This document shows, piece by piece, positions 22,501 through 33,577 of a DNA stretch of 64,000 nt. The DNA lies in contig JAPDOI010000968.1 of assembly GCA_029168955.1 (NCBI GenBank), forward strand, positions 180,936-244,935, read 5' to 3'. How positions within the stretch are numbered: the first letter of the stretch is position 1; every line of letters begins with the position of its first letter. The position numbers and the translations under genes are program-made. The stretch is from Aplectana chamaeleonis (lineage: Eukaryota > Nematoda > Chromadorea > Rhabditida > Cosmocercidae). The notes below the pieces were generated by a model. It saw nothing but the letters and a program-made list of their open reading frames with translations, searched no databases and was not told the origin of the DNA.

Positions 22501-25500
22501 TAATTCCAATTCAAGGGAATACTTCAAATTACAGGCAACAGATTAACAAAATAAGACATGTAGGACCCTGTGCAAATCAAAGATTTTGCCGCTACGGCTT
22601 CGCGAGAAAGCCGCTTCAGCTCCTACAGGCACGGAGGCGGCACTATCGCAGAGTCGCAGCAGAAATGTCGTTTCGGCCCCGAGATAGTGCCGCTGGGCTT
22701 CGCGGTAGTGCCGCAGCGGCTCCGCGGTAGTGCCGCTACGGCTCCGCGGTGAGCTATCTACTGCAGTACATCCTACAGGATGAACACTTTTCCGTATGAT
22801 CATCCATCAGTTTTCGAGTCCTAACAGGGGCAGCTCACTACGTCAATGTATAGAGGGTGGGAGGGGGACTTAAAACCCTTGAAGCCTACACTCACGACCA
22901 TGAAGGCGCGGCAAACCCAGTTAATGAAACAGCCCCTTTCCTTCTATAGCATACCATGAATGCCGCGACGCAATGTAATGTGCTGCGTGGGCGGAGATCA
23001 GGATAAAGCGCTGTGCGTAGAGGCTTCTAGGAAGGTTTGGAGGCAGTCAGCTTCCAGATGTACAATAATGTCAGAAATTTTCTAAGCACCATATGATCGT
23101 GACTCTCTCGCACGCAACGCGTTTCCCAGCGAGGCGACGGTTATGATTTGCTGTAAGGCCTAGTGCACACTTCCCGCGACGAGCGAGAACGACAGTGCGT
23201 AACAGCAGTATCGTTTTTCGGTCGATATAGATGAGAAACAACACTATGTCGCGTCGTCTCTCGCGGGAAGTATGCGCTAGGCCTAAGTACGGGCTCGATC
23301 AGAGTTCGCCGATGGGCGGAGCGGGAGCACGCAATGAAGAATCTATTAGGCTGATCGAAAAGTCTTGGCAGCAAAACAAATTTATCCCAAGAAAAATAGT
23401 GAAAAGTGGGGTTGTTGCTGGTACACAGGCGCAACATCGAGAATCTTCTGGAAGCTTCCATGGTAGGGGTATATAAGGGGGCCTTCTAAACAGGCAGCTG
23501 CGACCGTTTATCCACATCGTTTTTAGCACTGAACACGCAGGAAGTTGGCAAGTTGAAACTTGTTGAAACTCGTAGAGCATTCCCACTGGCAAAACAATGA
23601 GATGAAACACTCAACGATAAAAAGGCGCTGCTGCCTGTTTAGGTTCTCTCGTATATAAGGGCGCGAGTTCGTTTGGGACGGTAACTACAATGGATCTTAC
23701 CCAACCTCAACTTCGACTACTTATCTTCTACGAGTGGCGTCGCGGCTCCTCGGGGTCCGAAGCCGTCGCCAACATCAACGCTGCAATGAGCGAGGACAGC
23801 GTTTCCTACCGCACGGTGGCCCGTTGGATCTCCCGCTTCAAGGACGGAGGTAAGGACTTAGAAGACAAGCAGACAAACTGCTGTGCTGCTTCTTGGACAA
23901 GCGCGGGATGCTCTACTACGAGTTGCTCCCTGAAGGGAAGACGGTCAGCGCTGCCGTGTACTCACGTCAGTTGGAGGAAACGGCTATCGCCCTGCGAGAG
24001 AAGCGCCCGAGACGAGCTACGGTACACCTCCATCACGATAATGCTCGACCCCACATCGCGAAGGAAACCCAATCCAGACTGCAGGAGCTGAAGTGGCAAA
24101 CGGTACCCCACCCGCCTTACTCTCCTGACCTTGCCCCTTCTGACTTCCACCTGTTTCTTCCCTTTAAGGCATTCCTGGCTTAAAATACTTTCGCGGATTA
24201 TGATGCCATTGTGAAGGTTATCGGTGACTTCTTCGATTCCCAGTCCCCTGCTTTCTCTACAGAGGATTCTCTCTACTTCGTGTCATGTACAAGGATTTAG
24301 AACTTATCATTCTCGAACGACTTATCGAACATCGTAAAAGAACGACCAGAGATGAGCAAGCCGGTTTTCGACCTGGAAGATCGACCATCGACCAAGTGTT
24401 CGTCGTTGGAAGAATAATTGAATTGTGGCAGCGGTATTCGAAGCCATTACAGCTTGCTTTTTTGGACTTTGAAGCCGCGTTCGACTCTCCTCATCGTGAT
24501 CGATTGCTCAATGCACTGCGAGCAGATGGAGTCCCGGAATGCATGTTCGGTTAATCGAGGACATGAACAAAGGAACAACAGCAGCAGTTCGTACACCTGT
24601 CGGATTTACGTCAGCTTTCGAGGTGAAAACAGGAGTAAGGCAAGGAGCCGTTGCAGGACCTTTCTTTTCAACTTCGCCGTTGATGACATCATGCGTAGAG
24701 TTGCAGAACAGTTTCCTGCGGATCTGATCCTAACACCATCAGCACGCTCCCTTGTCGACCTGGAGTACGCCGACGACATCGTGTTATTCGCTGAAAACAA
24801 CGCAAAACTGCAAAGGATTGTGAACCTCGTTTTGAAGTATGCCGCAGCCTATGGACTTCGTCTTCGTCCCGACAAATGCAAGCAGATGTGGGTCTCTCAG
24901 AGACCTTCAACGGGAGTTTGTGTGGACGGACAACGTATCGAACTAGTGGACGATTTCTGTTATTTGGGCTGTTTGCTGAAGAACGATGGTAGTTATGCAG
25001 CGGACATTCGACAACGATGTGCGAAAGCTACGTCTGCATTTAATTCTCTAACCAAGTGTTTGTGGTCTACCACCATCGCGAAGGAAGTCAAGTTGCGCGT
25101 CTACCTATCCGACGGATTTAAACGCATTTTCAGAGGCGAAAAACGGCCTTGAAAATCTCGCACTGGGCAAGATCGGCCCGTTCGAGTTCAGTTGTATTCA
25201 TTAACACCGAGACGGCTTTATTACTGCAATGCCTTGACCTGCTATTATCAGCAGTGATTTTTATTGAATTAGACCATGGATTAGAAAGGGTTTGCTAGCT
25301 GCACACATCCGCTCCCTCTCGCGCGCCCTCGCCCGCTTGCTGTCGCGCGCTTACACCAACACCACGAGAGATTCAGCAGGTTTTAAGCTCACTACTCCAT
25401 GACTAAAGCAGGTTACATTAAACCTGCAGCAAACCTTGTTTTCCATAATCCCATCACGGAAGTCGAAAACCGTAGAAAATCATTAGCCTTTGCGCCGACT

Positions 25501-27438
25501 CAAGCGATTGATTACCTGATCAAATGTTTTCAATCCAATTATCACGAGTTAGAAGTGTAACCCTTTGTCAATTTGCAAGCAGCGTTGAGGAGCGTCGAGA
25601 GGCGCACAACAGCGGGAACGCCCGCTCTCGCCACGTATGGACGCTGCCTAATAGAGCCGTGTCGCTGTCGGTGACAACAACTAGACTGGAGAAGGCCGGC
25701 CTAGCCCACGAGGATAATCTTTCGGATCCGGTTTTTCAACACTGTTCTGCTTCTGAGGGCTACCACCAATTGCTTTTCAAAGAAAACTCAAGGACGTTCA
25801 AAGTTCATCGTGAACAGTGCCTTTAAATATACAGTTGGCACGGGCCACTCTGATACTTTGCGTTTCTTATGAGTTAGCGGAAACTCGGCGCACATAGATT
25901 ATAACATGCGCAGGAGCCGAGTCGGCGCCAAAGCTCAACAAGGAACGCAAAGCAACAGGTCGTCCGATGCCCACTGCATATAGTGGGAGGCATTCACAGT
26001 AATCCGCTCGCTGATTGGTCTATGATGAGGGGCGACCCTGACCAGGATTGCGGGCACTCGACTCTAACAATTGTAGGGAAAGTCAGTCTTTCTTTTTTGT
26101 TGAACTCAGCACAAGGTTGATAGTACTCTTTATGACCGACGTTTCGGCGAAACCTCCTTCTTCAGCGCCCTAAAGGATTGATTAAGATTAGTGCTTGCTC
26201 GATCAAACGTCGCCTTGAACCTACCAATCCGAAAGCGCATATTAGCCCGCGTGGGTGTGAGAGAGAAAGGCAGATGAAGCTCACCCAGCCAGGAACTCTC
26301 TAGTAAATAAAACAGCGCGAAAGTCGATAGTATAGCCGTATCGCTCATTTAAAGGCAGGGTTCTCGATAAAATCGGTTGTTGTGCTATACCCATGGAATC
26401 GTAGATCTGGCCATCACAAAAGTTAAAATAAGTAAAAAATTGGAGAAAAAACGCTCAGGAGCAAGTTATGGCTTGGTGTCCTCCCGCCCCCAATTATCGA
26501 GATTTGGGTAAAAGCCTGCTTTTTCAACTTTTATTTTGCTTCTAAAGTAATCTCTGAACCTGTATGGAGACTACTTATTACTTTGACAGCAAAATAAATG
26601 TGGTATAAGCAAGTATTAATGAAAATCGCGTTAATTAGGGGGCCGGCCGACACCGGTAATTAGCTGTTATTTTTTGTTTTTGAGCGCTTTTCCCGCGAAT
26701 TTCTGGGTTTTTTCACTTATTTTTACTTTTGTGATGGCCAAATCTACATTCTTATGAAGAGAGCTCAAAAGTTGTTTTTATCGCGAACCCTGCCCTTAAG
26801 TCCGAGCAGAACAAGCAGCGGAGCGGTTGGTCATGGCAAAACACAAAATGATACGAAGATTTTGACATGATACTCCCGATAAGCGATTAGACTGGCTCAA
26901 CATGATGAAGAGAGGCTATAGGAATGCTGTAGACCACCATTTGTGATGTTAGAAGGCTAGCCTCACGCATGGCCTGAGCTCTGAAGAAGGAGCATAAAGA
27001 GTACTACCAACCTTGTGCTGAGTTGAACAAAAAAGAAAGACTTGACTTCTAGTCATGCCAAGGTTTATGGACAGTCGCACATGGAAATTACGTAAAAAGT
27101 TCTCACGTTAGGGTACACGCGAGCGATTTCCAGAGGATTTGAATTTTCTGGCTTAGTAGAAAATATAAACAAAAGACATACCTTGATATTATTGCTCATG
27201 ATCAAGCGATTAGTGTATTTCCATAGCGCGAAAATAGACAGTGCGATGGCTGCAACAAATATCAACATGTAAAACACCTGAGCTCCTCGGTATACTGGAT
27301 GGGAAAGTTGTGGTCGAAGCACCTTAATAGAACTATACAGTCTCACTGTGTAACCACGGCAGTTTATTTGGCGTCGTATATGTATAAGAGCCACATGAGG
27401 TTCCCAATACTCATACTCAAATATTCGTAGGAAAGTTC
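16504..27438 (-). CDS. Sra-superfamily 7TM chemoreceptor, multi-exon
   Basis: Minus-strand exons, 5' to 3': about 27438-27182, 19391-19329, 19167-18955, 18874-18675, 17080-16939, 16806-16708, 16572-16504. Every junction has GT/AG ends and keeps phase. Introns are 7790, 161, 80, 1594, 132 and 135 bp. Exon 1 holds HPVYRGAQ and TM1 (MLIFVAAIALSIFALW). Exon 2 is TM2 (ILLMALFATNIVNSAV). Exon 3 has LYHYLGPIIDQSPCG then TM3 and part of TM4. Exon 4 has FPEVYF and TM5 (LSIILAVNIINIFAIAIVYI). Exon 5 has the conserved LSSRFRSKEN loop and TM6. Exon 6 is TM7 with a basic tail. Exon 7 ends SHHWC, stop. This is the layout of nematode Sra/Srab/Srb receptors, plasma-membrane GPCRs of chemosensory neurons. No ATG precedes TM1 in frame, so a short first coding exon lies further upstream, or exon 1 starts at the TATAG near 27331. 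No stop or frameshift was seen, so it may be functional. Subfamily is uncertain. Confidence 0.82.
17848..18010. repeat. short palindromic element in chemoreceptor intron
   Basis: GTACCCTCTATAAAACGTCG...AATTCAC is mirrored by GTGAATTTCACCGTTTTATAGCCTGTAC. About 160 bp, within the 1.6 kb intron. Confidence 0.55.
18135..18619. mobile_element. TTAA-type MITE in chemoreceptor intron
   Basis: TTAA at 18131-18134 and 18620-18623 flank inverted ends AGGCAGTGTTCACGATAA and TTATCGTGAACACTGCCT; 485 bp. It sits about 55 bases downstream of the exon 4 donor in transcript orientation. Its right arm matches the left part of the element at 4033. Confidence 0.82.
19770..20030. repeat. GGGTCCGACCC-rich inverted repeat
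   Basis: CGTACTCAGACATTCGCCGG...TCCGACCCC on the left and GGTTCGACCCG...TTTCTGAGTAG on the right are inverted. The centre has matched GGGGGAGAATACATT and ATTTCTCCCCCAC. Lies in the large chemoreceptor intron. Confidence 0.5.
20080..20595. repeat. short inverted repeat pair
   Basis: GAAGCAGAAGGTGCCTGCTT (20093 onward) recurs inverted as AAGCAGGCACACTCTGCTTC at about 20562. Interior shows nothing recognisable. Confidence 0.4.
21985..22320. mobile_element. TTAA-family element fragment (subfamily B); hAT-like tip at right edge
   Basis: TTGAAGGCAGTGTTCACGATGAAAAAGTCG begins near 21981 and parallels 10216-10545 and, in reverse, 4318-4495. The match ends at about 22320, where CAGGGATGTGCGGCGAACG (a hAT-like terminus) begins. 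No partner terminus was found for either. Confidence 0.5.
22570..22755. repeat. GC-rich repeat with GCGGTAGTGCCGC units
   Basis: Four to five degenerate copies of GGCTCCGCGGTAGTGCCGC, with partial inverted symmetry around GGCACGGAGGCGGCACTAT. Similar in style to the clusters at 7458 and 11160. Confidence 0.5.
23156..23284. mobile_element. short palindromic MITE, AGGCCTAGTGCACACTT ends (copy 2)
   Basis: AGGCCTAGTGCACACTTCCC and GGGAAGTATGCGCTAGGCCT are inverted. 129 bp. Related to 8200-8343. Confidence 0.7.
23346..24261 (+). pseudogene. mariner element with internally deleted transposase
   Basis: A TA at 23344-23345 precedes a mariner-type terminus TTAGGCTGATCGAAAAGTCT. ATG at 23690 starts the HTH region (LLIFYEWRRGSSGSEA, then YRTVARWISRFKDGG). 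After about residue 62 the frame breaks and resumes at 23893 in another frame with PEGKTVSAAVYSRQLEE, LHHDNARPHIA (second catalytic Asp) and HPPYSPDLAPSDFHLF (third Asp of the D,D34D triad). The segment holding the first catalytic Asp is missing. The 3' end is lost at the junction with RTE-like sequence. Non-autonomous and inactive. Confidence 0.8.
24262..25105 (+). pseudogene. RTE-like non-LTR reverse transcriptase fragment
   Basis: Begins at the sequence for LLRVMYK and runs through GFRPGRSTIDQVFVVGRIIE, LDFEAAFDSPHRDRL, VRQGAVAGPF, LVDLEYADDIVLFAENN (catalytic Y-A-D-D) and ELVDDFCYLGCLLKNDGSY to KEVKLRVYLS. There is a frameshift near 24540 and another near 24660. Truncated at both ends. 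At 25038-25046 it preserves the undisrupted TTTAATTCTC sequence that is the empty site for the MITE at 56216-56748. Confidence 0.85.
25832..25984. repeat. palindromic element with TATAAC core (copy 3)
   Basis: CAGTTGGCACGGGCCACTCT on the left, GGTCGTCCGATGCCCACTG on the right, and an inner TCGGCGCACATAGATTATAA / GCGCAGGAGCCGAGTCGGCG inversion. An isolated TTAA-type MITE terminus (CATCGTGAACAGTGCCT, then TTAA) lies just to its left, ending at 25822. Confidence 0.6.
26080..26345 (-). mobile_element. Penelope-like element terminus (family 3), left partner
   Basis: On the minus strand CGCTGAAGAAGGAGG...CCGAAACGTCGG (26163-26135) has the same order of motifs as the hammerhead-like ends of the Penelope-like elements at 39.4 and 50.9 kb. 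It is followed by CTTTATGAG...-type tail sequence that recurs inverted at 26930-27055. No reverse transcriptase remains. Confidence 0.5.
26353..26795. mobile_element. TTAA-type MITE, AGGCAGGGTTC ends (copy A)
   Basis: TTAA at 26349-26352 and 26796-26799. Ends AGGCAGGGTTCTCGATAAAA and TTTTATCGCGAACCCTGCCC; 443 bp. Almost the same length and content as 32407-32849 and 34051-34490, with a central GGGGGCCGGCCGACACCGG block. Confidence 0.88.
26930..27055 (+). mobile_element. Penelope-like element terminus (family 3), right partner
   Basis: GCTCTGAAGAAGGAGCATAA and AGAGTACTACCAACCTTGTG...AAAGAAAGACTTGA are the inverted counterpart of 26080-26170. Relative to the left copy, the block containing GAAAC-GUC is deleted, so the ribozyme-like core is incomplete. 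Confidence 0.5.
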
Positions 27439-27454
27439 CTGAGAAAGACAGCAA

Positions 27455-28440
27455 AACTTCCCTCGAAACAACATGGGAACTTCCCCCAAATCGAGGGGAG
27501 GCGGAGGGGACTTTCGGCTAGCAGGTATTCCCTTGTTCTCCCAATCGTCAGTCTTCCCCAAGCTGTCGCGACCCGACACCCATTGGTCACTGATTTATCA
27601 AAAATCAGCTTGCCGAAACTCGCTGTTTTCAACAGTTTCCTGTTCATTTAAAGCAGGAATAGGTTCAAAAATATTCACCTTTGACGAAAGGTTAACCAGA
27701 AGCTTGGTATCTCCCCTGATAATCTGGATAGAGATACCTTACAGCGTCTTTTGAGTGACAGACCTGCCCCCTAAACTGGCGAAGTGCGATACCACCTCGA
27801 GACTAGCCAGATTGCATCACCGTATACACTGCGGCTTTGTTTTCTCGTTCATCACGTCGGAGGGAGGCCATGGGAACAACCGTGAAGCGAGCATCCCTTG
27901 TTCTGCCCCGAGTCGACTGTTTCGAACGCCTTATCGTTGTGTATAATTCGAGGGGAGATTCGTCGCCTCCGGGAGGACGTCTTGTCCCCCTACCCTCGAC
28001 CGAATGATTACGACCAAATCAGGTCTATTGTCCTAGGGAACTTCCTAACGAATATCTGAACACACCTATGTTTTGTTGCAGAACAGTAGTTTGTGATCCC
28101 ACTCCATTTGCCGTTTAACGCACGGAGAACGAACTTATATCTTTACTCGTTTGTTGTATCGATTTTTCGTTTACTCTTACCTATTTCCAGTTCATTGAGC
28201 AGAATCGTTTTCAAAAAAAAGACCATCTGATTAGTAAGTTGAAAGACGCATGCGTACCCACAATCATCCACTCGCTATCCCGACTCTTCCCCTCTACAAT
28301 ATAGTGAGTGATCAGCTGGTTGTGGGTCGTCCGTCGTTTTGATGTCAGACCGACTTTAGACCGGCCACATCAAGCCCTTGTTATGAAATGAAAAAAAAAA
28401 CATAAGCGTGGACCTGGTCAACTGATCTCTGAGAAAATCT
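27455..28440. other. upstream region of the chemoreceptor gene
   Basis: A short 5' coding exon and the promoter of the chemoreceptor would be expected here, but I could not single them out. GGGAACTTCCCCCAAATCG at 27476 and the GAGGGGAG motifs are not assigned. Confidence 0.3.
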
Positions 28441-28445
28441 GTTGT

Positions 28446-28520
28446 GACGGCACCGCAATGCGGCCGTGTAGGTGCCCTATAGGCACATACATGGCGTCAT
28501 TGCGGTGCCTTCACTACAAA
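28446..28520. repeat. short GC-rich hairpin
   Basis: GACGGCACCGCAATG and CATTGCGGTGCCTTC are inverted around GTGCCCTATAGGCAC. Confidence 0.6.
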
Positions 28521-28589
28521 TTGCCCTGCCTGCAGGATGATAGCGATGTAGGCTCCGCAATCGCACCTCGCTGAAGAGCTAAGCGTTGA

Positions 28590-29860
28590 CGCCGCGTAGG
28601 TGTTTTCCAAACCCACCTACACGACCTCTCTGTGAAGCTTCCGAGGTGAGTCGAATGTAATTGCCCTCACCATAATAAGGGATATCGAATACTTGTTTGT
28701 TAAGCAACACACCGATACAGCTGATGATACAGCTTTCCAGCTTTCGCCAGTCACCCATTTTACATGTTTTCTTCGGAATCCCTTGCTTTGAAATGGCAGT
28801 CAAACGATTTGTTCCTACATGTATTTCAGCTTTCCAAACCCATACAAATTCGGAATTCGCAAAAATGTAATCCAAATAAAATTCCATGCTAATCAAACAC
28901 AGATTGTTCAAATCTAGCCTTGATACTTGAAAGTAAGAATCTCGATGAAAACCTCACCCAGGTCAATTGGACAATAAACCAGCTTAAGTAGTCTTCATGA
29001 CAGCTGCGTTGAAAAATAGACCCAGAATCTCACGAGAACCATTAACGCTGTGCGTATGACTACAGATTTTGACAGTATTGGTTTTCGCTGCTCTGCCAAA
29101 GTTCGAGTCTTTGAATCGTTTTGTTCCAAGACTACTCAGCTTTTAGAGAAGTGTTCGTCATTTAGGGGCGCGATGCTAGAATGAAGTGCAATACCGGTGA
29201 TATCGTTCGCGTTTTGGGGACAAAAAGGCCTTTTATGCTTCTTTGCCAACACTTTGTTCGAAAAAAACCATTCATTGATCCCGAAAGACATCTGAAATCA
29301 GCATCGAGAGTCCTTTATAGAAGACACATTGCTCACTCTGGACCAAGTTATCTAGGAAAACTTAGCCTCAACACAATCAACACGGGAAACACACTTCCAG
29401 ACGTGAAGCAGTGACGAGTGAATGCAACCATCGTCACGCCTACATGCCTTATTTGAGAGTAAGCCATGTGCCCTTTTAGAAAAAAAATCACTCGATGTTA
29501 ATTCCGAAAGCGTCTTTATATTCTCCAGCGAAGACCGAGAAATGGTCTATTCGGGAATCTAAAGAGATAATAGGAGTCAGCATCGTGAGTACTCTCTTCT
29601 GGAAGGACATATGGCTCACTCTTCAGCATGATTTGTACCGTATTTCCTGTGTAATTGAACACCCGGGTGTACTATTTTTCAACCTCCATCAAAAGGGGGT
29701 TCAGTTAGATGGAGGGGCTCAAATAGAGGGGGAGGCTCTAATTTTTGAGAATTCAAGAGTCGTTATGGGCAAACAAAGTTTATTAGGCGAACCAAAGTGA
29801 GACAACGATAAATTACTCGGCGAACTGCAGGAGACCATCATCAATAAGGTCATTGTCTAA
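28590..29860. other. no supported feature
   Basis: Several open frames of 60-110 codons (minus 28579-28911; plus 29181-29414 and 29495-29800) carry no domain signature or splice support. CTCAAATAGAGGGGGAGGCT near 29717 resembles sequence at 30905. Confidence 0.35.
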
Positions 29861-29863
29861 GGC

Positions 29864-30168
29864 TCCGTCCATAGCAGACGTCCTACCGTTAAGTGATCGC
29901 AAAGTGACGCTGAGGCTTTGCATCTTCAGCATTTGTTATTGATTTGACTCCCCAGCGACCACTGCAGCCGGCTAGTCGCTGACGGTGGAGGCATAGTGAC
30001 CGTAACGGTTGTCACTAATATTATCGATACCATCATTGACCACGCCCCGTCCTCGGACACGTTTGATACGCCAGCCGTCGAGCGTCATGCGCCAGCGTTT
30101 GAGCGCTGGCGCATGATACTCCGACTTCTTGACGCTTTGCCGCTGGTTGTCAACTATGGACGGAGTCT
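29864..30168. mobile_element. MITE with GCTCCGTCCATAGCA ends (copy 1)
   Basis: Inverted ends GGCTCCGTCCATAG and CTATGGACGGAGTC. The interior includes GCGACCACTGCAGCCGGC, TATTATCGATACCATC and CGCCAGCCGTCGAG. A second copy is at 45478-45782. Directly abuts the next MITE. Confidence 0.75.
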
Positions 30169-30170
30169 AA

Positions 30171-30723
30171 AGGCATCGTACGCGTAAAAAACCGTTTCTC
30201 CTTTGTTCATGTCTCTGCGCAAGTGATTCTCTGACACACAGAATAAGAGTGGAGGGGCTCCAACAAAACCATCAACTTTCGCAAAGAAACTCGTTTTAAA
30301 ACGACTCGAATCATTCACTTCCCACCCCTTCGTCAATTTCGGTGTGTCTGTTGCAATACGACGGAAGTTTTTTTGAGGAACGTCGGATGTGATTTCGCTT
30401 TAAACTTATTAAGTGGGTAAATTTCTTTTGCCTTTGGTTCACTGGAACTTATTCTTTAAAAAGAAGTATCCATTGGGCAAGTTCAGATGATAGAATTTCC
30501 CGAATTAAACATTTCAAATGCTGAATCATCTGCGCCTGTGATGGCGCTTCTGTTCCTTGTGCTAGACGGTTGGTGAAAACTGGTGGCTGATCGTCATTTT
30601 GAACCACTCCAACTTCAGAACCATATATTTTTGACGCGCAAAACTTCACCGACGTGGTCCACCGGGCTCATTCATGAAATTGAGCCTGAAAATGGAAATC
30701 GGTTTTCAGCGCGAACGATGCCT
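30171..30723. mobile_element. TTAA-type MITE, AGGCATCGTACGCG ends (copy 2)
   Basis: The flanking tetranucleotide is CTAA on both sides (30167-30170 and 30724-30727), a variant target duplication. Ends AGGCATCGTACGCG and CGCGAACGATGCCT. 553 bp. Its right part (CGTGGTCCACCGGGCTCATT) matches the right part of 6293-6751. Confidence 0.8.
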
Positions 30724-31219
30724 CTAAGTGCTCCTCAAGATCAATCTCTTCGAAAATGTCGACAAGGTTCTGGGTGCCGACATCTCGAGCAGCGCGTAGC
30801 AGTTCACTCCCCACTTTCCAGCTGAAGGGGGGGGGGCTCTAATGGAGGTGGGTGTTCTATTTTCCAATCTCCACCGAAAAGTTGGTTCAATTAGGGGGGG
30901 GGGTTCAAATAGAGGGGGTGTTCAATAACAGGAAATACGGGATATAGGCGAAATTAGACATGAAACAATCAACCCAAAACACGCGTGGAACGTGATTTCG
31001 TAATTGAGGGATTTATTAGCGAATGTGTCCATGCTGTCACGCCTACATGCTTTGGAAAAGTATGCCGAAAAACATGCTAAAGATAAATCTTTCAATCCTG
31101 ATTCCAAATATCTCTGTAGATTTACAAATGGACTATTTTGAACAGAGTTATGACAAAATAGCAAATTTACAATTTTCGCGCTTTTTTTCGCCGAAAACGC
31201 AAAAATTATGACCAATACC

Positions 31220-31860
31220 TTACATTGTGTATTATACTTGGGATCGTATCGAATAATTCATTGAACCATAATCGCATTATTCGTTTAATACTCGAATACT
31301 AGAATATTCGATTCATCTGGGAACTAAAATTGTCGGATTTCTCGAGAATTCGATTAATTTAAGAAATCCAAATATCCGTTTTTTCAAGAATTCATTTAGA
31401 ACATTTAAATGTTCGGTTTTCCGACTATTTCGATAATTGTAAAATTTGAAAAAATCTCGAGTATTCGCTCATTTCGGGTCACGGGCTTCAAATATTCTGG
31501 CATTGAAAAGAAATAAGCAGATTTATCTATGGAATATTTTTGAAGTTGAATCGAATCGGCCGAGTACTTTCCCGAATATTAATACCAAACCGATAGAGTA
31601 AGGTTTTCAGATTAGTTCACTGATTCGGAAATTGTGGAAGGTTTTTATCTGAAATTATCGTTCAATCGGGCATTTCAGAGAGAGAATTTAATTACACTCC
31701 CTCCTTCATAGGTTTCAAAAAAGCAATATTTCTGAAAACTCATCAGAAACTTCCTGAAAGTTGCCACTTATATTATACATTTTTCGAAAACAATCTGCAA
31801 TCGATTTCAGAAAATGCCACGGTCTTTAGTTTATTGGAAATTTAGTGTCGAATGACCATG
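31220..31860. other. AT-rich region with degenerate CGAATATTCG motifs
   Basis: Many short matches to TTCGA and ATATTCG but no clear period or open frame. Confidence 0.3.
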
Positions 31861-32089
31861 TGTACACGGCCCTCCATCTAAGGGATGAATTCCGAAATTC
31901 AGGTAGACTCAGAACAACAACCAAAAGGACGGAAATATAAGAAGTGTAACAAATGGTATTGTTTCTTAGATCGTGGTTGCTGCAGTTTTGAAACCGAATT
32001 TTCAAATACAAGAAGCGTAATGCGCGGAGACGCACTGGAACAGAAATCGGTGAATCTAGTTGGAACTTTGATCGATACTGCAGTATGTC

Positions 32090-32400
32090 TCATTTGGGCT
32101 AGTTCGGAGGTGTGTCGAACGCGGAGCCGACGTGAAATGGGAAGCCTGCACACTCATCTCGGTGCCGACGCGGTTTTGCCGAGGAGCCGTATTGTCGACG
32201 CTACCTCGTTATCGGATCGCGGAGCCGACATAAGGCTATCGCTGGGCCACTGCGTCACACAACAATTTTCCACGATGGCGGAGCCGCCAATCAACCACCG
32301 ATACCCCATCGCGATACCAGCGAGAATCTCCGGGCTATCGCGGAACCAGCGGTATCAATTTTCTCAGAGTCAGGCGCTACAACTCGTTCGGCTCGCCTCA
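32090..32400. repeat. GC-rich degenerate repeat with GCGGAGCCGA units
   Basis: Irregular repetition of GCGGAGCCGAC, GCCGAGGAGCCG, ATCGCGGAGCCGAC and similar, ending directly at the TTAA MITE. A plus-strand open frame across it is not credited. Confidence 0.4.
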
Positions 32401-32406
32401 CCTTAA

Positions 32407-32849
32407 ACGCAGGGTTCTCGATAAAATCGGTTGTTGTGCTATCACCGTAGAATGGTAGATCTGGCCATCACAAAAGTGAAAATAAGTAGAAAATTGGAGA
32501 AAAAACGCTCACGAGAAAGTTATGGCTTGGTGTCCTCCCGCCCCCAAATGTTGAGATTTGGGTAAAAGCCCGTTTTGTCAACTTTTACGTTGCTTTTAAA
32601 GTAATTCCTGAACATTTCTGGAGACTACTGATTACTTTAATAGCAAAATAAATGTCGGATAAGCAAGCGTTAATGAAAATCGCGTTAATTAGGGGGCCGG
32701 CCGACACCGGTAATTAGCCGTCATACTTTGTTTTTGAGCGTTTTTCCCTCCTATTTCCGGATTTTTTCACTTACTTTTACTTTTGTGATGGCCAAATCTA
32801 CATTCTTATGAAGAGAGCTCAAAATTCGTTTTTATCGCGAACCCTGCCT
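32407..32849. mobile_element. TTAA-type MITE, AGGCAGGGTTC ends (copy B)
   Basis: TTAA at 32403-32406 and 32850-32853; 443 bp. The 5' tip is ACGCAGGGTTCTCG (one base differs), the 3' tip GAACCCTGCCT. Closely similar to 26353-26795 along its length by eye. Confidence 0.88.
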
Positions 32850-32953
32850 TTAAGCATTGGCTGTTTCAGTGCGCATGAACTCATTGCACGAAGAAAACTT
32901 GTGTTTTGATTATTCTTGTTTAGTTACTGAAACACTAATTGATGATCCGCTCC

Positions 32954-33239
32954 TTTACTGTGCTTCTCTGGGCCGAATTCCGGTCCGCAATTGCGTCTCA
33001 ACACGCTTTGCGGCCGCGCGCCTCCGAGTCGGAAGAGTTTCTAGCGCCACGGCCGCCAATCTAATGACTCTAAGTGGGTTTTGCAAAGTGGAACCTAAAA
33101 CCAATTGGAGAAAACTGTATAAAAAGACACATCGAGTCGGCTTTGGCGCTGGAAAGTCGACTGACTCGAGCGCGTGCTGCCGCTAAGCATTTCGAGACGC
33201 GATTGCGGACCGGAATTTCGCCCAGAGAAGCACAGTAAA
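32954..33239. mobile_element. twin MITE copy 1 (TTTACTGTGCTTCTCTGGG ends)
   Basis: About 50-bp inverted ends: TTTACTGTGCTTCTCTGGGC plus AATTCCGGTCCGCAATTGCG, mirrored at 33186-33239. 286 bp. Second copy at 33578. Confidence 0.75.
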
Positions 33240-33577
33240 ACACTTTTTGAGATGCTTACGAGGGTACAAATGACTGATATAGAGCAGAATGTGCATTGTA
33301 GTATACGGACGTATTCCGCAAGAAGAACGTACTGAATAATGTTGAGCAATGATCAGAATCAATCATTCATCGTACAATTATAGTTGTTTTTTTAAGAACT
33401 ATCGCGCTTATCCTAATCCCAACACGCATAATAAGCAAGTTCAATGAGAAACGCTCGGCGTCTACCAATATTGAACTAGGAAAACAACCTTTAGAGGGGC
33501 ACTTCACGTGACGTGAAATGCTCATATACTTCGTCAGTACCATTTTTTATTAAAGCTGTATGCTTCTAATTCCGGTG

